A stretch of 64,000 nucleotides of DNA, taken from Microbacterium lushaniae (lineage in GTDB: Bacteria; Actinomycetota; Actinomycetes; Actinomycetales; Microbacteriaceae). The stretch is from NCBI RefSeq assembly GCF_008727775.1, contig NZ_CP044232.1:806001-870000 (forward strand). Reading direction: 5' to 3'. Of the stretch, positions 60,320 to 64,000 are shown in pieces; positions within the stretch are counted from its first letter, which is position 1, and each line of letters starts with the position of its first letter. A model generated the notes under the pieces. That model searched no databases, was not told the origin of the DNA, and was given only the letters and a program-made list of their open reading frames with translations. The position numbers and the translations under genes were made by a program.

Positions 60320-60828
60320 CCACGACCGCCACCGCAGTCGCGACCCTGGAAACGGTCGCGACCCCCGACGGGGCATTCACGCTGCTCGCCGACGAGTCCG
60401 GTCACGTGCTGGCCTCGGGCTGGACGGCCGACCCCGACGCCCTGCTCGGGCGGCTTCCGGTGAGCCGCCGGCCGGGGCGCGTCGTCGCCGGCGGGACGGA
60501 TGCTGCCGCCGCGGTCCGCGCGTACTACGACGGCGACATCGCCGCGATCGCAGCGGTCCCCGTGCGCCAGTTCGGCACGGCCCTGCAGCACGCGGGGTGG
60601 GAGGCCCTCCGCCGCATCCGGCCGGGGGAGCCGCTGACCTACACCGGCTTCGCCGCCGCACTCGGCCAGCCCGCCGCCGTGCGGGCGGCCGCATCCATCT
60701 GCGCGCGCAACGCCCCCGCACTGTTCGTGCCGTGCCACCGGGTGCTCCGCACGGACGGCTCGCTCGGCGGGTTCGCGTGGGGTCTTCCGGTCAAGCGGAG
60801 CCTGCTCGCGCGCGAAGCGACCTCGTGA
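60316..60828 (+). CDS. ogt: Methylated-DNA--protein-cysteine methyltransferase
   Basis: A 170-residue Ogt/MGMT. The DNA-binding helix is [36 protein letters not shown], the methyl-accepting cysteine is in PCHRVLR, and [20 protein letters not shown] completes the fold. It removes O6-methyl groups from guanine in a single suicide reaction. It overlaps the alkA-type gene by ATGA, forming an alkylation-response operon controlled by the Ada domain of that protein. Confidence 0.96.
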   Translation: MTTTATAVATLETVATPDGAFTLLADESGHVLASGWTADPDALLGRLPVSRRPGRVVAGGTDAAAAVRAYYDGDIAAIAAVPVRQFGTALQHAGWEALRRIRPGEPLTYTGFAAALGQPAAVRAAASICARNAPALFVPCHRVLRTDGSLGGFAWGLPVKRSLLAREATS

Positions 60829-60860
60829 ACGGACCGGTTGTGCCCAGGAGATTCTCAGGT

Positions 60861-60866
60861 TAGGCT
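60861..60866 (+). promoter_or_regulatory. -10 element of the ABC exporter leader transcript
   Basis: TAGGCT, preceded by an AGATTCTCAGGT stretch, would start RNA near 60873. That leaves about 50 nt before the leader ORF and about 270 nt before the exporter gene, unlike the leaderless pattern elsewhere in the window. Confidence 0.45.
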
Positions 60867-60921
60867 GGACGGCTGTCGCGCCGCGGTGCGGCACGTTCTC
60901 GCCCCGCCTGAGGAGGTTGCC

Positions 60922-61029
60922 ATGGACACGACCGTTTCCGCTGCACAGCCGGTCGCCCTGCGCATCCGCTTCCGCGGGCGCTCGGAGCTGACCTCCGGAT
61001 GGGCATTCGCCGCAGCATCCGCGGCATAA
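60922..61029 (+). CDS. 35-codon leader ORF upstream of the ABC exporter
   Basis: A short ORF (MDTTVSAAQPVALRIRFRGR, then SELTSGWAFAAASAA) with a very strong ribosome site, GAGGAGG, six bases upstream. The internal RIRFRGR resembles the Arg-x-Arg arrest motif of macrolide leader peptides such as ErmDL (RLRF). Its stop lies in a small hairpin (GCGGC-GCCGC, 61021-61035). A second GCGGC...GCCGC pair (61061-61075) and a 16-bp palindrome (61080-61095) follow. This layout fits ribosome-stalling attenuation of the exporter. The whole 312-bp gap 60829-61140 contains only this leader. Confidence 0.5.
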   Translation: MDTTVSAAQPVALRIRFRGRSELTSGWAFAAASAA

Positions 61030-61079
61030 CGCCGCCCGCATTTCCGTTTCCTCCTGCAAGCGGCTGACGGCCGCCCGTC

Positions 61080-61095
61080 GTCGAGCACGCTCGAC
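61080..61095 (+). terminator. Possible attenuator hairpin before the ABC exporter
   Basis: GTCGAGC-AC-GCTCGAC is a perfect 7-bp inverted repeat, followed by CCCCTT. It sits 45 bp before the exporter ATG and 50 bp after the leader ORF stop, where an attenuator would be expected. No T-run follows, so termination efficiency is uncertain. Confidence 0.4.
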
Positions 61096-61140
61096 CCCTT
61101 CACGCCCGATCCGGCGTCCAGCTCCCACCCTTCGAGGATC

Positions 61141-62982
61141 ATGACTCGCTCTTCCACTCCCGCCCCGTCCACGATCCGCTCCCTCGCGCGGCTCCTGCCC
61201 TTCGCCAGGCCCGTCATCGGCCGCCTGTCGCTGGGCGCCATCAGCGCGCTTCTGGCAAGCCTCCTGGCGCTCGGCATCCCGCTCGTGCTCGAGGTCATCG
61301 TCGGCGAGAGCGGGCCGATCACCTCCGGTGACCCCGGCCTCATCGCCGTCGGCGCCGGCGCGATCCTCCTGCTCGGACTGCTCGAAGCACTCCTGGTCTG
61401 GGCACGCCGCTGGTTCGTGCTGGGACCGGCGACGCAGGTGGAGTACGAGCTGCGCACCGAGTTCTACTCCCGGCTGCAGCGCCTCCCGGTCTCCTTCCAC
61501 GACCGCTGGCAGTCGGGGCAGCTGCTCAGCCGCATGATGCAGGACATCTCCGTCATCCGCCGGTGGCTGGCGTTCGGCCTGATCCTGCTCATCGTGAACC
61601 TCCTCACGATCGTCGCGGGCTCGGCGATCCTGTTCACGTGGCACTGGGTGCTGGGCGCCATCTTCGTCGTGTGCGCGCTGCCGCTGTGGATCGCCGGCTA
61701 CCTCTTCGAGAAGCGCTACGGGATGCTGTCGCGCCAGAGTCAGGACCAGGCCGGTGACCTCGCGACCTCCGTCGAGGAGAGCGTCCACGGCATCCGCGTC
61801 CTGAAGGCGTTCGGCCGCGGCCGGCACGCGCTGCACAAGTTCGCCCGTCAGGCCGAGACCCTCCGCGAGACGGAGCTGGCCAAGGCCCGCGCGGTCGGCT
61901 GGATCTGGTTCTGGCTCGTGCTGCTGCCCGACATCGCGTTCGCGGTGTGCCTGGGCGCGGGCATCGTGCTCGTGGAGATGGGCGAGCTGCAGGTGGCGCA
62001 GCTCATCGCGTTCTTCGCGATGGCGACCATCCTGCGGTGGCCGGTGGAGTCCATCGGGTTCCTGTTCTCGTTCCTCGTGGATGCGCGTACGGCCACCGAC
62101 CGCATCTTCGAGGTGTTCGACGAACGCAATACCATCACCGATCCGGCGGAGCCTCGCACGATCGCCGACGTCCGGGGCGAGCTCGCGTTCGAGGGCGCGC
62201 ACTTCCGGTACCAGGATGCTCCCGCCGCCACCCGAGACCTCCTCGACGGCATCGACCTCGTGCTGCGGCCGGGGGAGACGATGGCGCTGGTCGGGCTCAC
62301 CGGATCCGGCAAGACCACCCTCACGACCCTCCCGGGGCGGCTCTACGACGTCACCGGCGGGCGCGTGACCCTGGACGGCGTGGACGTGCGCGACCTGGAA
62401 CTGCGGGAGCTGCGGCGGCACGTCGGCATGGCGTTCGAAGACGCCACCCTGTTCTCCGCATCCGTGCGCGACAACGTGCTCCTCGGGCGCGAGGAGCTCG
62501 AGCCCGGCTCCGACGAGGCCGAAGCCGTGCTGCGCGAGGCGCTCGAGGTCGCCCAGGCCGGGTTCGTGTACGAGCTCCCGCGGGGCCTGGACACCGTCAT
62601 CGGCGAGGAGGGGCTGAGCCTGTCGGGCGGTCAGCGTCAGCGGCTCGCTCTGGCCCGCGCCGTCGCCACGCGACCCGCCGTGCTCGTCCTGGACGACCCG
62701 CTGTCGGCGCTGGATGTCGACACCGAAGCGCTCGTCGAGGAGGCCCTGCGCCGCGTGCTGACCGATACCACCGCGCTCATCGTGGCGCACCGGCCGTCCA
62801 CGGTCATGCTCGCCGACCGTGTCGCGCTGCTGCAGGGCGGCCGCATCACGGCGGTGGGCACGCACTCCGAGCTGCTGCGCGAAAGCGAGCACTACCGCCA
62901 TGTGATCTCCAGCCTCGAGGTGGAGGCCCTGCGCAAGGCCGAGACCGGACGCATCCCGACCCAGCAGGAGGTGGCCCGATGA
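61141..62982 (+). CDS. ABC exporter half-transporter, degenerate-site subunit
   Basis: A 613-residue type IV exporter subunit: six helices in residues 20-330 and a nucleotide-binding domain from about 345. Walker A is [11 protein letters not shown], the signature is [17 protein letters not shown], and Walker B is [12 protein letters not shown], with Asp where the catalytic Glu is expected. The switch histidine is in [11 protein letters not shown]. The Glu-to-Asp change is typical of the inactive site in heterodimeric exporters such as TM287/288. It overlaps the partner gene by ATGA. The likely substrates are drugs or lipids. There is no good ribosome site close to the ATG beyond GAGGATC. Confidence 0.93.
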   Translation: MTRSSTPAPSTIRSLARLLPFARPVIGRLSLGAISALLASLLALGIPLVLEVIVGESGPITSGDPGLIAVGAGAILLLGLLEALLVWARRWFVLGPATQVEYELRTEFYSRLQRLPVSFHDRWQSGQLLSRMMQDISVIRRWLAFGLILLIVNLLTIVAGSAILFTWHWVLGAIFVVCALPLWIAGYLFEKRYGMLSRQSQDQAGDLATSVEESVHGIRVLKAFGRGRHALHKFARQAETLRETELAKARAVGWIWFWLVLLPDIAFAVCLGAGIVLVEMGELQVAQLIAFFAMATILRWPVESIGFLFSFLVDARTATDRIFEVFDERNTITDPAEPRTIADVRGELAFEGAHFRYQDAPAATRDLLDGIDLVLRPGETMALVGLTGSGKTTLTTLPGRLYDVTGGRVTLDGVDVRDLELRELRRHVGMAFEDATLFSASVRDNVLLGREELEPGSDEAEAVLREALEVAQAGFVYELPRGLDTVIGEEGLSLSGGQRQRLALARAVATRPAVLVLDDPLSALDVDTEALVEEALRRVLTDTTALIVAHRPSTVMLADRVALLQGGRITAVGTHSELLRESEHYRHVISSLEVEALRKAETGRIPTQQEVAR

Positions 62983-64000
62983 GCGCGACGACCGTCACCG
63001 GGACGAGCGGCGAAGACCGCTCCGACTACACGCGCGAGGAGAGCCGCGCCATCCGCCGCCGGTCGCTGCGGCTGCTCGGCTCGCTCGTGTCGCCGCTGCG
63101 GTGGCAGCTCGTGCTCGCCGGCGTCGTGCTGATCGTCTCCACCGCGCTGCGCGTGGCCGGGCCCGCCCTCGTCGGCTACGGCATCACCACTGCGCTGCCG
63201 GCCGTGGTCGACCGCATGGACTGGATGCCGGCGATCCTCGTCGTCGCGGTGTACCTGGTCACCGGCATCGCGGGGGCGGCGCTCATCGGCTGGTACGCCG
63301 TCGTCGCCGCGCGCCTGACGCAGGCGATCATGTTCGATCTGCGCAAGCGCATCTTCCTGCACACCCAGCGGCTCAGCCTGGAGTTCCACGAGTCGTACAC
63401 GTCGGGGCGCATCATCTCGCGGCAGACCAGCGACCTCGACACCATCCGCGAGCTGCTGGACGGGGGGCTCAACGAGCTCGTGTCGGGCCTGCTGTACGGC
63501 GGGTTCACCCTCATCGCGCTGCTGCTGCTGGACTGGCAGTCCGGCGTCATCCTCCTCGTCATGGGAGTGCCGCTGTTCCTGCTCATGCGCTGGTTCTACC
63601 TGCGCTCGCAGGTGGTCTACCGCGAGTCGCGCGTGATCAGCGCGAAGGTGATCGTGAAGTTCGTCGAGACGATGACCGGGATCCGTGCGGTGAAGGCGTT
63701 CCGCAAGGAGCCGCGCAACGATGAGGAGTTCGGTGCGCTCGCGAGCGATTACCGCGACATCAACATGCGCAGCATCCGCCTGTTCGGAACCTTCGAGCCC
63801 GGCCTCATGGCCGTCGCGTCGGTGACCCTCGGCGTCGTCGTGCTGTGGGGCGGGCTGCGCGTGCTGGACGGCGCGCTGGCGCTCGGGTTCCTCCTGTCGG
63901 CCGTGCTGTACGTGCGCAACTTCTTCGCGCCCATGCAGGAGGTGGCGTTCTTCCTGAACTCCTACCAGTCGGCCACCGCGGCGCTGGAGAAGGTCTCCGG
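62979..64000 (+). CDS. ABC exporter half-transporter, partner subunit (3' end outside window)
   Basis: The first 340 residues of the partner subunit. A charged N-terminal arm ([20 protein letters not shown]) is followed by the transmembrane domain with coupling-helix blocks [41 protein letters not shown] and [25 protein letters not shown]. The nucleotide-binding domain lies beyond the window edge, so the catalytic site cannot be checked; by analogy it should carry the intact glutamate. It overlaps the first subunit by four bases. Confidence 0.92.
   Translation, partial: MSATTVTGTSGEDRSDYTREESRAIRRRSLRLLGSLVSPLRWQLVLAGVVLIVSTALRVAGPALVGYGITTALPAVVDRMDWMPAILVVAVYLVTGIAGAALIGWYAVVAARLTQAIMFDLRKRIFLHTQRLSLEFHESYTSGRIISRQTSDLDTIRELLDGGLNELVSGLLYGGFTLIALLLLDWQSGVILLVMGVPLFLLMRWFYLRSQVVYRESRVISAKVIVKFVETMTGIRAVKAFRKEPRNDEEFGALASDYRDINMRSIRLFGTFEPGLMAVASVTLGVVVLWGGLRVLDGALALGFLLSAVLYVRNFFAPMQEVAFFLNSYQSATAALEKVS

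Noticed and set aside
60838..60921. Longer version of the leader ORF starting at 60838
   Set aside because: It would begin before the likely transcription start and lacks a ribosome site, whereas ATG 60922 has a perfect one.
56534..62901. Long antisense ORFs opposite the secreted glycosidase, alkA-type and ABC exporter genes
   Set aside because: They overlap confidently assigned genes across their whole length and show only shadow composition.

Overview
This is a high-GC (about 70%) actinobacterial chromosome segment, most likely from Microbacterium or a close relative in the Microbacteriaceae. That rests on gene order (a DUF6350 membrane protein next to purN-purH), on codon use with G or C in almost every third position, on many leaderless-looking promoters (TANNNT 6-9 nt before the start codon) and on recognisable protein families; no database search was possible. 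The window opens inside a PfkB kinase gene and closes inside an ABC exporter gene. I see no phage, insertion sequence, integrase or CRISPR array.

Layout. 1-4.5 kb: a tightly overlapping catabolic operon (sugar kinase; a TIM-barrel-like protein fused to a formylglycine-enzyme-like domain; CoA transferase; CitE/HpcH-type lyase), followed by an odd tRNA with anticodon CAU. 4.6-7.5 kb: a WYL regulator divergent from a DrrAB-type ABC exporter, with a perfect inverted repeat between them. 7.6-13 kb: a membrane protein, a stress protein, the PcrA/UvrD helicase and an SseB-family protein. 13-15.5 kb: a LigD-type primase-polymerase, a LigC-type ATP-dependent ligase and a TfoX-like protein. 15.5-25 kb: a frameshifted DUF1697-like gene, an AI-2E-type transporter, a glutaryl-CoA-dehydrogenase-like enzyme, a YbdK-type carboxylate-amine ligase, a TetR regulator, a Rieske-fused FAD oxidoreductase, a small membrane protein and a NarL-type two-component pair. 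25-33.8 kb: sucCD, an AzgA-type purine permease, an F420-type reductase, the DUF6350 protein, purN and purH.

34.6-48.7 kb is the most interesting part: a compact type VII (WXG100) secretion locus. It has a three-ATPase EssC/EccC protein with an FHA domain, a zinc-ribbon/FHA protein, three small WXG100-type proteins in a row, a 947-residue effector ending in a TNT-like (NAD+ glycohydrolase) toxin domain, an overlapping candidate immunity gene, then a protein with a degenerate ADP-ribosyltransferase-like C terminus and a small acidic protein. None of EccB, EccD, EccE, MycP, EsaA, EssA or EssB is recognisable. The locus is bordered on both sides by clusters of about 82-bp palindromic elements whose two arms covary, which suggests they fold as DNA or RNA.

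49-58.7 kb: an ASCH protein, a disulfide oxidoreductase, and a LacI-controlled sugar operon (binding protein, two permeases, a GH130 phosphorylase, a secreted glycosidase-like protein) that looks built for beta-mannosides. 58.7-60.8 kb: Ada/AlkA and Ogt alkylation repair. 60.8-64 kb: a heterodimeric ABC multidrug exporter preceded by a 35-codon leader ORF with an Arg-Ile-Arg-Phe motif, which suggests antibiotic-responsive attenuation.
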